This document shows, piece after piece, positions 9,501 through 20,451 of a stretch of 64,000 nt of DNA (its first letter is position 1; every line of letters starts with the position of its first letter). The stretch covers positions 40,264,225-40,328,224 of the forward strand of contig CM029666.1 in the NCBI GenBank assembly GCA_017311315.1. The letters run 5' to 3'. The notes below the pieces were generated by a model, which worked only from the letters and a program-made list of their open reading frames with translations, searched no databases and was not told where the DNA came from. The position numbers and the translations under genes were made by a program. This DNA is from Dendrocalamus latiflorus (taxonomy: Eukaryota; Streptophyta; Magnoliopsida; Poales; Poaceae).

Positions 9501-11700
9501 AGTCGTACAAGGATGGACGCAATACTGAAGGGGATTGGTGCTCTTTAGTCTTTACAGAGCACTCATTTTTTATTTTACAGAATAATCTTAGAAATATTTA
9601 TTCTTCTATTCGTAACATTTACCACTAAATTATGTCATATAACTCAAGAAATTCAAAAATACAACTAAAAAAACCTAAGTCCTAAAGTATTTAGCCTTCA
9701 ATTCATAACATTTACCATCTACATTTTTTAAACAAATTATATATCAACCTAAGTCCTAAAATTATCATTGGTTTTGGGAAATTTCAAAAGTTAAAAAAAC
9801 TGCTAGTTGCACCCTATGAAATGTAACTATGGGTTGGATCCTAACTTAATTACTACTTGTTGCAACCTACATTGATGAGAGCCTAGGATAATTGGTAAAA
9901 TGGTAGGACCTCTTTTTGTCTATTCAGAGCGAGTCGAGTTATCTTTAATGAGTGGGACGGCACAGCTGAGAGCCTGGGATTGGAATCACTTTATAGATTG
10001 TTGGATAGGCTCCTGACATGAGAGAATAGGAAAGGGATGAAAAAATTGAATTTAATGGGTGTATCCCATTGGTTTTAAGATTATCGTATAAATCTTTAAG
10101 GCATTAGAGTATCAGACAGCTGATGCAATGGCACGTGTGAGTGCTATCGCGATGATAGTAGCACAATAGAGTTTACGAGTAGGTGTGCTCATTTTGACTT
10201 AAATTTAAGGTCTTTTGCTTTTTTTCACTTTTTGAGGTTTTTTTGCATTGCAACTGTTAGTAATTTTTTTAACGTAATTAAATTTAAAAAAATAAAAAAA
10301 ATAGGTTATTCTATCACGGACAATGCAAAGAAATACAGAAAAAAGAACCAAAAAACCAAAATTGATGAAATTAAAAAAAATAGAAGCTAAAAGCTGACGC
10401 CCAAACGAGCGGCCCTAAACGAACCGTTCAAAGTTTTCATCAGCCTATGCTCTCACACTGTGTGGGGCCAATTCCACAAGGAGCAACCCCGAAATCGTGA
10501 TCTGTTGCTGCGATACGAATCCCTGAAACGTAAATAAAGATGTTATGGCCACGCAAGTACGCACTAACATGCAACTTACGGAAAGCTACTCCACCCAAAA
10601 AAGTTGAGAATATGTTCCATAAAAGATCCGGAGAAAAAAGAGTAAAATTTAGGGGGCCACAAAGGTAAAAAAAATCAGCTGGGCCTTCGGCTCTTTGAAT
10701 TTCGATGGTTGGGCCGCTGCTTGCTGCCCCGGCAGCGACGTAAATTTCCGAGTCGGTACTGTCACTGTTCACCATTGAGCTTTACTGTGCTTGCACGTGA
10801 TAGGAGGGTGACAAGCATCTAGTCACAGACTCACAGTACTAATAGATAGCTGCTCCTAAAACTAAAAGCAAACCAAGGGCCAAATTAAATTAATTCATCT
10901 TCAAAGTACAAACTTCACCTAAAATAAATGGCTCAAGGCGACTGGATGCTACTTGCACTGCCGTGTCCCTCTCACCAGAGCAGCCATGGCCCACCAGCAG
11001 CATCGATCAATCACGAGTTCTTACTGTTGGTTAAAAAAAAGAGGCAAGCAGCTGCTGAGATGAATGCGCAAACAAATCGTGCTCTGTAGCGGATCTGTAC
11101 GTGCAGCTAAAGGTAGTACTGCAATGTCGCCTTGTGTAGCGCACCGACACCTTCTGGGTAGATTTGGATGAATGGCTGGCATAACGTAAGGGGCAGTACA
11201 TTTCTGGTAGGAAGCAAACAAGGCTAGGCCTTGCTATGAGACAAATCCCTTTTTTTTAAAATCAGACAAATCCCAATTGTTCCAGCTGCACTGGTGAAGA
11301 GAACCAGAGATGAGAAGGTATAAAAAAAAATTTGAAAGCCGGTAAGGGCGTCTTTAATTCACAGGAATTTCATAAAATTTAAGCAATAATTTAATTTTCG
11401 CAAGAAACAGAAAGAATTTCTGCAAATCAAAGAGACCATAAACAAGCAAATTAACAGGGGGGGGGGGGGTGTAAAAGAATCGGCAGAAAGAAGTAGCAGC
11501 AGTTGCCTGATGTGGTGGTGGTGGTGGTTGCGGTTTGCAGTTGGGCGCATGTCAACCCAGATGTAGTTCTAGCTTCCGAATGGGGTTTAGTTGGGACATT
11601 TGTTTTTTTCACGTTCTTCACCTGCTTTAAGTAGGATCCAGATACTCGGCAGGATTTTTTATAACTTGTCCCAAATCAAGGATAAGCCAAAATATGTACT
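9501..11700. other. AT-rich spacer with MITE-like debris
   Basis: No gene seen. About 10190-10425 (AATTAAATTTAAAAAAATAAAAAA, then AAGAACCAAAAAACC and GAAGCTAAAAGC) resembles the non-coding element at about 40203-40490. A 13-base G run lies at 11457-11469. A minus frame at 10440-10775 has no recognisable domain. Confidence 0.35.
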
Positions 11701-13960
11701 TTAGCATTATTGATCAAAGGGTTTGCTAGAGGACAATAGTTGTATCATGTATAGCGGGGCGAGAGTGGTGATCAACATATCTATATCCGGCCACATCCGA
11801 TTCATTCCAAATGGCGAATACACTTGTACTTACAAACTTGCAACCGCCGTGTGGTATATATATTTTGGTCACCTCCGGAGTCTGGAGCAACGTGGTTCCT
11901 ACGAGGGTGGTTGGGTTTCGACTGATGGACGAAAACCATTGTATTTGATTATAAAAGACCATTGTTTTCCGAGTACATGTGATGTTTACTCTATCCTAGG
12001 AACTGAGCCTAAGCGTAGGTCAGTGACATGCGTCATTTTTACATATATATACCCGTCATTTTACCCTATTATTTTTCGCATTTTAAGACTATTTATCATC
12101 ATTTACACGCTTTTCTATATTTTAATTGCTCAAAATGGACCATTTTACATTTTCTATATTTTTCTGCAGGCCGGTGCGATATAGGCGCATAAACGACAAA
12201 TTTGGATTGCTCCGTACAGATGTACGCATCGTCACAGATGCGTAGGATCAAACCGCGACGAAATCGGACTTCGAGAGGGCCAGAACAGAAGAAAACATTG
12301 GGGGAAGGACTTAGTTGCAAACCCTAGATTCTTGGAGGACTAATCTGCAAATCGCCAAAAATCCCCAAACCCTTAAGCTAGCCACCGCCGCCTGTGGAAG
12401 ACCCGAGCCTGGCACTTCTTCTTCCCTAACCTCATTTGCTTCCCTCCTCCTTCTCTAGCTCCGGCCGGCGGCGAGGCCAGGCCGGCTCGCCACCGCCACC
12501 ACCTCTCGGCCGCTCCCCATCTCCTCCTTCCACTGCCGCCTTGATCTCCCTTCTTCCCCACATCCTGCAGTTCCTCCTTCACCGCATCTTCTCCGCCGCA
12601 TCCTCCCCACTACCTCGCCGGGCGCCTCCTCCCTTCTCCTCCTCTCCGGCCACCGCATCGGCCGCTTCTCCACCGCCACAGCGCCGCCGACCCCTACTTC
12701 CTCTTCACCGAGCGCCGCCCCGCCTCGGCTTCATCGACACCGACGCCGACTTCTTCCACATCACCGACAGCGCCGCCTCCGATCTCTCCGCCACCTGCAT
12801 CCACTCCGAGCATCGACCACTCCCCTCTGCGCCACTGCTCCCTTCACCGACCGCCACCTTCATCAGCGCCGCCATCCCGACTTCTTCCTCTTCACCGCCG
12901 GGGTCTCCACCGACATCAGCGCCGACAGCCTCACCCTCTGCGCTGCTTCATCTACTCTGCTCTATTCCTTGGTTAAATTTCATTTCCTCACCCTTCCTCT
13001 CTCAGTTCTTAATTACAGTTCATGTACTTACTGTTAATCTGAAATTGTGAGATGTGATCTGAGATGTGTGCATGAGATCAGTGGATACTCTGTTATTGTG
13101 ATATATGCTGTGATAATTGTGCATTTTGTGCTCTGTTAGCAGTTTAGTAGGATTTTTGGGAGTGCTATTTGTTATCTATTTTGATGTTAGTGATCTTTGT
13201 GTTAGTTAGATTTAATGTTAGTAATTTGCGTTAGTTTGTGCTTGTGGACAGTGTGTGCGCTTCCTGTGTATCAATGTCCAGTTTATGTGTTTATGTGTAT
13301 GTTTGAGAGTGAGCGCCGATTAGCGAGCCGACGACCGTCTCCTCTCCTCGTGCTGTCTCGACCCCTCCTTGCTTCTCGACCTCCCTATTTTCTACTTTCC
13401 ACGGTCGGTCGGTAGTTAAGTCGTGCAGTCGTTTGTAGATTTGTGCTTGTGTTGTCTTGCCATTGTCGTTTAGTTAGCTGTCGACCGTCTTCCCTCTCTT
13501 TCTCTCTCGACTCTCTCCTTGCTTCTAAACTCCCCCAGTGCTTCTCGACTTTCCCTTTGCTGTCTCGCGGTCGATAGTTAGTTAGATTGTCGGTCGGTAG
13601 TCGTATTCGTTCGTGCAGTCGTCATTGTCGTTCGTGTATCGTTGTGTCGTAGTCGTGTTGTTTGTTCGGTCGTACGACGTCCATTCGTACGATCGTTCAT
13701 CCCGTTGTCCTTCGTTTATTTAGTTCGTTCGTCGTTTTATCCGTGCGAGTTAGAGTTCATTCTATAGTTTGTTCGTTCGTTCGGCTGCTTTGGTAGTCGT
13801 TTAGTAGTTTAGTTTTCTCCCCGTTTTGATTGACATAGCTTTAGCTGAGCACCGGTAGCCTCAGTCTAGTCCCTGTGGAGAACACGACACTCGCCGCTAT
13901 TTCAGTGGCAACCCGTGCACTTGTGGGTGTGCTATTTTTGCACGATCAGTCAGTTAGTGA
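11700..13960. repeat. Possible old LTR-retrotransposon remnant
   Basis: About 12060-12430 (ATTTTACC, TTTTCTGCAGGCC, TGGAGGACTAATCTGCAAATCGCC) and 13840-13950 (TCCCTGTGGAGAACACGACACTCG ... GTGCACTTGTGGGTGTGCTATTTTTGCACGATCA, quoted in part) read like grass LTR or leader sequence. Between them a Pro/Ser-rich frame (12436-13050) and a GTTCGT/GTCGTT-rich stretch (13560-13810) look compositional. I could not find paired LTRs, a primer site or gag/pol. Confidence 0.3.
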
Positions 13961-15639
13961 GAGGTTTGAATGTAGACCTCACCAGTCAGATTTGAGTCTC
14001 CGATTCAAATTTAGGAACCTATTGTTCTTCTAAATAAAAAGATAACTAGTTCCTCTTATGTATTCTCTCTTTTTTATGTTAACTCTATCCTCGTTTTTTT
14101 TTCAAGGCTTTAGCCTTGTTGAAACTTGAACCGGATGTATCTTAGCTAATATACTTGACATTTATATACCGTATGCTTGCTATGTGGGGCAAAATCATGA
14201 CTTTGCACTACGTACGTACCGACACATTTGACCATCGCACTACTCACATATCAGTTAGGGCATGTTGAAAAATTATCTCTTACACCGTCTCTTAACTTTG
14301 TTCACGTCAGTTAGAGGCAATAGTATAAACAACATCTTCAATAATTTATCTATTAACTTGTCTCTTCACAATACCTCACTAATGTTTCTTTCTATTTTTT
14401 ATCGGACTAACCCTACCAATCAACTCTCCTCCCACCTCTCATGGTCATCCTTCCTAATCCTCCTACCCAGTCAGCCCTCCAAAACCACGCTAACGCCCAC
14501 CCCCTCGCCAATATCGGCACGCTCTCCCTCTCTCTCAACACCGGCGCACTCTCTCTCTCTCTCACTGCCGGCGGGACTTGTCTCTCTCACCTCACCACCC
14601 GTAGCTCTGATGACAACGCCGCCAACCAAATTTGAGCGACCGACACGTTCTTCCTCTCTCACTGTCGACACGCTCTCCCCCCTCTCTCTCACCACCACGT
14701 TCTCCCCCCTCTCTCACCGCTGGCACGTTCTCCCCTCTCTCTCGCACCGCTGGCACGCTCTCCCCCTCTCTCACTGTCGGCACGCTCTCCCTCTCTCTTT
14801 TTCTCTCACCACTGGCGCGCCCGTCCTCTCAACACCACCTCACCTGCCTTCCTCACCGCCGCTTCTTTGATGACCACGCCGCTGGCAGATCTGAGCGGCT
14901 AGCATCCAGATCCAACGTCTTCTTCGCCACTATCATCGTCGTGGGCTCGTCACCGTCTTTTTCGTAGGTGAGGTTACGCTAGTGGTCTCAGCAGTCCTGG
15001 TCACCGCCATCCATGGAGGTAAGTCTTTGCGCCACATTTGGTTGCCGGATGCCATGGGCCCCACAAAGAGTGTCACAAACGGGTTGAGTCCATTCCAATG
15101 GTGTCAATGTTGTTGAAGCCGTCTCTTTGGCTGTTGGTTCATGTGCAAAGGTTGTCCCTCCTGCAATGGATGGCTCATGCTTCGACATGCTATCGGGGCA
15201 CTCTCTTCCCTCCACCTTAGCTGTGCTCCAATGTGCAAGACGATGGCTAAGGTGAACTATTGGAGATGCCTTTAGAAATGCTCGATTTGTGTTTTGCCCA
15301 ACGGGTCTTGTGTTGTGTGTGTGTCTAAGGTCTGTGCAGGGTGAGTTTTGTATCTCACCGTGTCTTCGCATAAGAACTGGTACATGCATATACTTATGCT
15401 ACAGTATTGAGCAAAATAGAAGTTTGAAACTTTGAATATGTCGTTCTGTACTAGTTTATACTAACCTTTTAGAGCAAAAAGTGTGTGGCACAGACAGCCC
15501 AGTTGAAACATAGGCTAACTTAAACCCAGTTAAAGGCCCATGCTTGAACGTTAAGAGACGGCGACCCAGAGTTACAGAACACAAGGCAGCCTACGATCCC
15601 TTTCTACCCTGACACAATCCCTCCGAGATGTTGTCATGT
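13961..15639. other. Low-complexity spacer
   Basis: 14500-14850 is a run of CTCTCTC, CACCGC and GGCACGCTCTCC-like units with long but meaningless frames on both strands. Nothing else is recognised. Confidence 0.35.
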
Positions 15640-16270
15640 TCTGGTGCTCTCCATCTCCCACGCCGGCCGACCAAGCTCGGCCGAAGCTGTGGCGAGCCAC
15701 ACATTCACCTGTACAATTGCCGAATTGCGTAACGTGCGCATCGTCCATGCGCCGTGCGGCATGCCGACCTGCGGCCTGAGCGTCCTGCGTCCCCGCCTAA
15801 ATGAAACAGCCGGACCATCACGCAGCACGCGCGCCGGCCGTAAACAGTCGCCACCTGATTCCGTGGTGTTCGCGCCGCGCGTTGCACCGCACAGCCCGTG
15901 TGGCGCCGCGTGGCGTGGGTGTGCCAGTGCCACATTGCAACTTTCTGGGCTTGCCTTTGTCTTGGTTTGCGACCTGCAGTGCGCCAATGCCTGTGTTGGA
16001 CACCTCGTACGTGCGGCGGTTTCGTTGGAGTTCTCCTCGAGTTTCTTTTTTGTTTCGTACGACTGTACGAGCTTCCATTCCATGTATTTTTGAAGGAGAA
16101 ATTTGATGATTTATCTTTTTTTATTTGTTAATAGCCTATTTGTCTTATAGTTAATTTTAATTAATGATTTACGTTATCTTTTACTGAACCATTGATCATT
16201 TGACATTTTTGACAATTTTATCCTTATCTTTCTCTTCCTTCTCTCTTTTTGTCTTTCTTCTTGTTCCGAC
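15640..16270. other. GC-rich block, no gene recognised
   Basis: Open frames in several registers on both strands are typical of a GC-rich island. No domain, splice pattern or TE end could be assigned. The last about 150 bases are AT-rich. Confidence 0.3.
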
Positions 16271-16299
16271 CATAACTGATCCAGTCCGCCTCCGCCACC

Positions 16300-16553
16300 G
16301 TGCATCAAGGGCAGCATCGTGGTGGACGACAAGTTTGGTTACATGTTCGCGCCCAACGTGGAGTCTCTGCTCGAGAGGCTGGAGGCAGTGGTGCGGGAGG
16401 GCGCCCGGCGAGCCGCGGAGCGCGGCCGCGCGTGCCAATAGTACGCCGAGTCCATGTTCGCGGCCACCAAGATGGCGCTGGCGTACGAGAAGCTCTTCCT
16501 TTTGTGTCAAGGACGAGACCTTGATCTGTGGGTACCCCTTGGAGTTTGATTAG
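16300..16553 (+). pseudogene. Glycosyltransferase (GT4-like) C-terminal exon fragment
   Basis: From 16301 one frame reads KGSIVVDDKFGYMFAPNVES and LLERLEAVVREG, then an in-frame TAG at 16439-16441, then YAESMFAATKMALAYEKLFL. One base of slippage later the text continues FCVKDETLICGYPLEFD and stops. The order resembles the tail of plant family-4 (group 1) glycosyltransferases: an end-of-Rossmann segment, a long helix, then a short YP-containing tail. The stop, the frameshift and the absence of the rest of the enzyme make it a dead fragment. The family call comes from pattern memory and is less sure than the fragment's existence. Confidence 0.5.
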
Positions 16554-16948
16554 TTTGCTCCTCAGTGTGCATGTGTTTTTTTAATACTAATAATAATCAT
16601 ACATATGTACGTTATATGCCTTTTCTCTCCCTTTTTTTTCCCACTTTGACCTCCCAGCTATAGATATTCATGGGACCTGATTTCTTATGAATATAAATGA
16701 ACAAGATCTACAATTATTTTTTGTGATCATCACACATCCTGAATGGTCCAATACGAACTATTTACTGTAGATCAGTTGCTTACTCCTCTCCATAAATAGA
16801 TGCAAAGTAGTAATGTTGTGTTACAGGTAGACTACTCTAGCACAATTTTAAAAATTCTACCTCATAAACAAGAGACCTCCGCTAGTAATAGATCATGGGA
16901 TTACTACTAGACGTGCAAACTTGTAATGAAAGTAGAGTCGATGTAGCG
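16554..16948. other. Spacer, nothing recognised
   Basis: AT-rich DNA between the glycosyltransferase fragment and the solo LTR. No gene or repeat boundary seen. Confidence 0.4.
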
Positions 16949-18190
16949 TGTTGCAGCAGTAATAGTCATACTAGACACACGTCTTCCAACTTCTTCAGGT
17001 CGTCACAAGTTGCGGATCGTCCTAGTGCTGAAGTTTCGCATCACCACCTCTAAGATATTCACATGTACGGGACAGGAACACCACGCACTGGATGCTAGCG
17101 TCGATTGTGTGGTATTAGATGGGGAAGGTGTGGCGACTAAGGTTTCAAGAATTCCATATTCGCATTTTTTTAACTCTATGCCACCGCCCCTTTATTTATA
17201 GGCATCCATGATGGTTCTTGAACTTGAGGCCCATTAAAAACTCATGGCCTATATGAATTCATATTACCATCCGAATTATATCTCAGCCCTTTAAGTGTAC
17301 AACCCTATATGTTCACGTACACTTGGACATGGCCTGAGTACTCCTACTCATCCACTAATTGGTAGCAGCCCCTTGCAAGATATGTCGACTCCCAAGCATA
17401 CGTAAATATTATATCAGATAAACCTCAACAAAACTTATATGTATTTCCCTTTGCCTCACGATATCAGTCAAACTTAAGATGAGTACGTGCCATCCTTGTT
17501 AGTTAGCTCGACCACTCTTTCTCGATCACATGATTTGAATTCCCCGACTACGGTTAACTTTTTAATCGCAAGTAGTATGGCCATGTATTTCTTGAATCCA
17601 ATCACTCAAGAGGCCTAGAGATATCTCCCCTGTTGCATGGAGGGGTAAGTTCTATCTTGATCGACTATGTCTCGATGCATGCATCATAACAAAACCCAAA
17701 AATTACCTTTATAACTAATTAACCAGTTACGGAGTGGCGTTTGGCAACCCCTTAGTCATCCATTATACATCACGAGTACGTGCGACAATCTCAAGTCTAA
17801 GGACATAGCATACGTATTGTAAATGATACCAACTAATGACATATAAGAATGCAACGTTCTCGTAGTGTCTCATGGTGGGTCAATCTAACCCCATGTTTGT
17901 TAGCATGTGTCTATATTATTGGTTTGATATCTCTATATCTATGATTCGTGAAATATGATCATCAGCCAATACATATGCTAGTCTATTCATATATGTCCTT
18001 ATATGTTTTCGACTAGAAATCGTTTAAGAATAATCATCGTTAAAATATAGAGTTTTACAATCAAATCATATACTTGATAATAAAAATTAATGATATTATT
18101 GAACGAACAAGATAATATTTTATCTAATAAATTATAAACATAATAAAATATAATTATCTATATGATTGTTTTTAGGGTATATTTTCAACA
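16949..18190 (-). mobile_element. Solo copia LTR
   Basis: On the minus strand it begins TGTTGAAAATATACCCTAAA and ends CTGCTGCAACA, with TG...CA ends and a 5-bp inverted terminus (TGTTG/CAACA), 1242 bp. The start and inner AT-rich text are typical of long copia LTRs in grasses. No gag, pol or second LTR lies on either side. The 5-bp flanks (TAGCG and AGTAG) do not match, so the target duplication is lost or a boundary is eroded. Confidence 0.65.
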
Positions 18191-18639
18191 AGTAGTACAT
18201 CGGACACATGTAGCAGGTTGAAGTATAGGTAGTACGGAATCAGGCCTGGCTTTCTCAAGTTGACGGATGCATATTTGAGCAAGCAACAGTGCAACACTGC
18301 AGGTTGACCCGCCCCACGTGTTGCACCTAGAATTGCCGGCTTCGAGGGAAGTCTTGGGATTGGCCACTATCTTTCTCCTTTTCACGGTAACCATTCCACA
18401 TGTACTAGCGATTTCAGACGACTTTGACAGAGCTGCAGCCTTGCAGGCAAGTTTTGGACAAATTAACTGGTCGTTTCTGTGTTACTGTACCTGGTAGGGT
18501 TTTTTTTTTTTGGGTGAGGATGTACCTGGCAGTATTTTCTATGGATCTCACAACCAAAATCAAAATGTGTGGTTTGGATCGACTTTCGCTACATGCAGCC
18601 GTATAAACGAATACACACTAATGTTTCTACATCAACATA
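18191..18639. other. Spacer
   Basis: No gene or repeat recognised. Contains an 11-base T run near 18501. Confidence 0.35.
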
Positions 18640-18990
18640 TAGGTGTGCTCAAATCGATTTCGGTTTCTCCAAACCGTTTTCAAAAGCAGACTCTTCAACT
18701 CGCCGGCTGTGCTCTCTCGATTTCTCCGCATCAGTGTCTTCCGGATTCCGCTTAGAGAAGTCGGAAACCGATTTAAATACCTCGGCTTCTAAAAACGATT
18801 TCTTCAAACCGTTTTCAAAAGCAGTTTTTCAAGTCGCCGGCTGGCCTCTCTCGATTCCTCCACATCCATGTCTTCCAAAAACCGTGTTTTCAAATTTTAT
18901 TTGAAAAACTATTTCTTCCTATCGTTACTATTGTATTTCAACTACAAATCAAAAGCTCTCACCAAAAGCAATCAGCTCCAACCGATTAAA
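18640..18990. repeat. Non-coding element with an internal 135-bp duplication
   Basis: The segment starting TTTCTCCAAACCG at 18664 recurs at 18799 (TTTCTTCAAACCG). Both continue through TTTTCAAAAGCAG, CGCCGGCTG and CTCTCTCGATT. AAAAGCTCTC and AACACCCTCAT at the right suggest a MITE relative. Terminal repeats are not clear. Confidence 0.5.
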
Positions 18991-19220
18991 ACACCCTCAT
19001 ATACACTCCTCTATGGTTAGACATGGTGTTCCGACGGTTAAGTAAATGGACAACTCCGCAGTCGCCGTAAGCAAATGTTGTAGACATGATTCGTCGCAAA
19101 AAAAAAATGTTACAGATATCAAATACAGGACGATTGCTCATCTCCAGCATAGAATAAATATCAGAACCACCTTCTCTCTTCTTCATGGGCGACCTACCTT
19201 CTGATCAATAAAGGGATCAA

Positions 19221-19442
19221 TCAGTTCTCTGCCAGTCTGCGTGCAGTGACAGCCCCCTGAGCCGCTGCCTCCTCGTTTGAGAGATGCCCGGATGATCCAT
19301 CCGACCGGCTGCCAGTCACCGCGTCCCTCCCGGTGAGCCTCTGGACGACGGACTTGAAGTCGGCGCGGTCCGCCTCAATGTGCACCGTCTCGATGATCTT
19401 CACCATCGCGGGCCTCGCCTCATCGACCCCTCTCGTCGACAT
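19221..19442 (-). CDS. Small VQ-motif protein
   Basis: 73 residues in one exon. The diagnostic motif FKSVVQRLTG (F-x-x-x-V-Q-x-L-T-G) sits at residues 29-38, after a short basic/hydrophobic lead (MVKIIETVHIEADRADFK). A Ser/Glu/Ala tail follows. VQ proteins are nuclear (some plastid) cofactors that bind the C-terminal WRKY domain and also MAP kinases; they tune defence and development. The arrangement resembles the short VQ1/VQ10-type members. ATG at 19442 is the first in frame; the codon further upstream at 19472 is GTG. A CTTGCAG directly before GCACTTTCTATG could also be an acceptor, so a 5' exon cannot be excluded. Most VQ genes in plants are intronless. Confidence 0.75.
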   Translation of the reverse strand: MSTRGVDEARPAMVKIIETVHIEADRADFKSVVQRLTGRDAVTGSRSDGSSGHLSNEEAAAQGAVTARRLAEN

Positions 19443-19527
19443 AGAAAGTGCCTGCAAGCAAACAACCTCCACGCCACAGCCAGAAACAACGCAAATGTAC
19501 GCATGCTAATGCTACCCCGTCCGATCT

Positions 19528-19535
19528 TCTTATAG
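19528..19535 (-). promoter_or_regulatory. TATA box of the VQ gene
   Basis: Minus strand reads CTATAAGA, 86 bp before the ATG at 19442, a normal distance for a short leader. It supports an intronless model. Confidence 0.5.
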
Positions 19536-20451
19536 CCGGCACGGCAGGGAAGGCCGGTCCGGGGTTCGGTCACATGTAGAAATGGTGGCGGATCAGGGGA
19601 GGAGTACGTGCTTACCAAGGAGACGTGCAGCCGCGGAGCATTTCGTTTCCTCCGCGAAACGAGAGCTTCATGACGGCGGCAGGCACCGGCAGCGACCGTG
19701 CCGAAGTAGATATGCAGCCCTTGACCAACAGGGACTAGGCGAGATCGGGGGGCAGGTGCGCTGCACCGCGGCGCCTCTCGCGCCACATAGTACATGTCAA
19801 AGTCAGCAATACCGGAGCGTACTAGCCGGTCAGGGGCTGCTGTTTTCGGGCCAAAAACGAAGTTGTCGTCACCCCTTGCTGCTTTGGCTCTTGACATGTC
19901 TCGACCAATGGTAGGCAGCAATACCGGGGCGTACGTACTAGCAGGCAATGATGCCCAAAACGTGGGCGTTTTGTTCTCCCGGGCGCGTTCTTACGGGCCG
20001 ACACCAGCAATATCGGCGCGGAGCGGGCTTGTCTCCGTCACGGTTTTTCTAGTTAGATAACCTAACAAGATATTAGTCACAGGCCTACACAGCTCAGCAC
20101 TTGCTTTGAATCAGCACTTATTTAGTCACAGGCTTACACAGGTCAGCACTTACGTTAAATCGGCAATTTTAAGTGAAATTTTAGGAACTAGTCATGTAAT
20201 AGGAAGACTTGAGGCACATATACACGAGGAAAACACGATTAACCCCATCACGAAAAACTTCAACTATGTCCTCTCGACTAATCACAAACAGCGTAAGCTA
20301 TGATCACACAATGGTGGTTGTCTTCGGGACGCGGACGTCTTCTGAACACCAGACAACAAATACCTATACAAGTATGGAAAAATCACAGTGGAACGAACGC
20401 ATCAGCATACGACAAAATTGGCACACCGCTAAAAGAATCGAATCGAAGACT
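19536..20451. other. Spacer and 3' UTR of TWD40-2
   Basis: No gene recognised at 19540-20100; the frames there overlap on both strands. About 20200-20451 should hold the 3' UTR of the TWD40-2 gene. I saw no unambiguous AATAAA. Confidence 0.35.

Noticed and set aside
10440..10775. 111-codon minus frame
   Set aside because: No recognisable domain, no splice partner, low-GC surroundings.
12436..13050. 204-codon Pro/Ser-rich frame
   Set aside because: Low complexity, no domain, surrounded by LTR-like debris; not reported as a gene.
14262..14967. Overlapping frames of up to 202 codons
   Set aside because: Made of CTCTCTC/CACCGC repeats; open in several frames on both strands.
16949..18190. Complete copia element
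   Set aside because: Only one LTR is found; no primer site, gag or pol adjoins it.
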